From Actinomycetota bacterium (lineage in GTDB: Bacteria; Actinomycetota; Thermoleophilia; Gaiellales; Gaiellaceae), in the NCBI GenBank assembly GCA_019234175.1, contig JAFALP010000300.1:1-5607 (forward strand): 5,607 bases of DNA, given 5' to 3'. Position numbers and translations under genes: made by a program. Positions 5,116 to 5,607 of the stretch are shown piece after piece. The number at the start of each line of letters is the position of its first letter. Position 1 is the stretch's first letter. Under the pieces are notes generated by a model. That model ran no database searches. It worked only from the letters and a program-made list of their open reading frames with translations, and was not told the origin of the DNA.

Positions 5116-5607
5116 CCCGCCGGCTGCGGCGCTCCCGCTTCGGCGACCTGCGTGTCGCGGACGAGCGTCAGCGCGGCGACGACGCCCGCGGCGGAGATGC
5201 CGGCCACGACCCAGAACGCGAGCGCGTAGCCGTGCGTCAGCGCGGACGCGACCGAGCTCCCCGTGTGTATGAGGTGGTTCGCGCGCGACACGGCGATGCT
5301 CGAGGCGATCGCCACCCCGATCGCACCACCCACCTGTTGCGACGTGTTCAGGAGCCCGGACGCGAGCCCTGCGTCCTGCGGCCCCACGCCGGCGAGCGCA
5401 GCGACCGACACGGGGATGAACGCGAGCGCGAGCCCGAATCCGAACAGGATGTAGCCGCCGAGGAGGTTGTGCACGTAGGTCCCGTGCACGGGGATCTGCG
5501 TGTACCAGATGAGCCCGCCCGTATCGAGTGCGAGGCCGGCGGCCATGACGTTGCGCGCCCCGTACTTCGTCGTCAGCCACTGCGCGAGCGCGGCGACGAC
5601 GACGGTC
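5112..5607 (-). CDS. MFS transporter, DHA2 (EmrB/QacA) family, C-terminal 164 residues (5' end beyond window)
   Basis: The frame is open to the right edge and reads as transporter throughout, so the internal ATG at 5546 is not the start. The visible part opens with AQWLTTKYGARNVMAAGLAL, a cytoplasmic loop of the R-G/A-R type between membrane segments. Hydrophobic segments follow at about 19-38, 47-74, 93-107 and 126-149 of the visible part. GLASGLLNTSQQVGGAIG at 80-97 is the hallmark of 14-helix DHA2 drug:H+ antiporters such as EmrB and QacA. The protein ends with a short soluble tail, EAGAPQPAG. Substrate cannot be told; drug or metabolite export is the family norm. Its TAG stop overlaps that of the F420-reductase-like gene by four bases, leaving no room for a terminator between them. 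Confidence 0.9.
   Translation of the reverse strand, partial: TVVVAALAQWLTTKYGARNVMAAGLALDTGGLIWYTQIPVHGTYVHNLLGGYILFGFGLALAFIPVSVAALAGVGPQDAGLASGLLNTSQQVGGAIGVAIASSIAVSRANHLIHTGSSVASALTHGYALAFWVVAGISAAGVVAALTLVRDTQVAEAGAPQPAG

Noticed and set aside
5112..5546. MFS gene starting at the internal ATG 5546
   Set aside because: The frame continues upstream to the window edge with transporter-like sequence (AQWLTTKYGARNV), so the ATG is an internal Met.
1..5607. CRISPR array, tRNA/rRNA, insertion sequence, terminator hairpins
   Set aside because: No regularly spaced repeats, tRNA-like clover sequence, transposase or hairpin followed by a T-run was seen; nearly all bases are assigned to recognisable genes.

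Overview
The window is very GC-rich and almost completely coding. By my start calls only two short gaps (38 and 17 bases) lie outside genes, about 1% of the sequence. The codon bias, GTG starts, leaderless-looking promoters (TANNNT hexamers 6-8 bases before start codons) and protein families suggest an actinobacterium. A Thermoleophilia-like lineage (Gaiellales or Solirubrobacterales) is my best guess, from memory of similar protein sequences; no phylogenetic marker is present to prove it.

Layout, left to right. (1) A minus-strand operon: a YcaQ/AlkX-type HTH_42 winged-helix protein (1387 to 404), followed with a one-base stop/start overlap by a PLP enzyme of the cystathionine gamma-synthase/lyase family that leaves the window at its left edge. 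(2) A plus-strand class I SAM methyltransferase (1377 to 1964). It diverges from the winged-helix gene with overlapping 5' ends and runs tail-to-tail into the next operon. (3) A minus-strand bolA-glutaredoxin operon (2517 to 1910), coupled by an ATGA overlap. (4) A plus-strand stand-alone LON substrate-binding-domain protein (2556 to 3164), divergent from bolA across a 38-base gap that holds an inverted repeat and two candidate -10 boxes. (5) A minus-strand cystathionine beta-synthase with a C-terminal pair of CBS domains (4549 to 3161). (6) A plus-strand F420-reductase-like NAD(P)-binding protein (4567 to 5115). (7) The C-terminal part of a minus-strand DHA2-type MFS exporter that enters from the right edge.

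Functional themes. The two transsulfuration enzyme families, cystathionine beta-synthase and the gamma-synthase/lyase family, are both present but sit in separate transcription units. Between them lie the BolA/monothiol-glutaredoxin pair, linked in other organisms to iron-sulfur cluster handling, and the LON-domain and methyltransferase genes. Sulfur amino-acid metabolism and Fe-S/thiol chemistry are therefore neighbours here, but a functional link is inference. The transcription units alternate strand one after another, so every junction between units is a divergent overlap or short gap, or a convergent overlap.

I found no RNA gene, mobile element, CRISPR array, prophage or clear terminator, and no obviously new multi-gene system. 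The most notable signals are small-scale: the repeated TACCNT hexamer just before start codons, two convergent gene pairs that share one CTAG as both stop codons, a CGNS rather than CGFS glutaredoxin active site, and a QID (Q-phi-D) glycosylase-type motif in the winged-helix protein.
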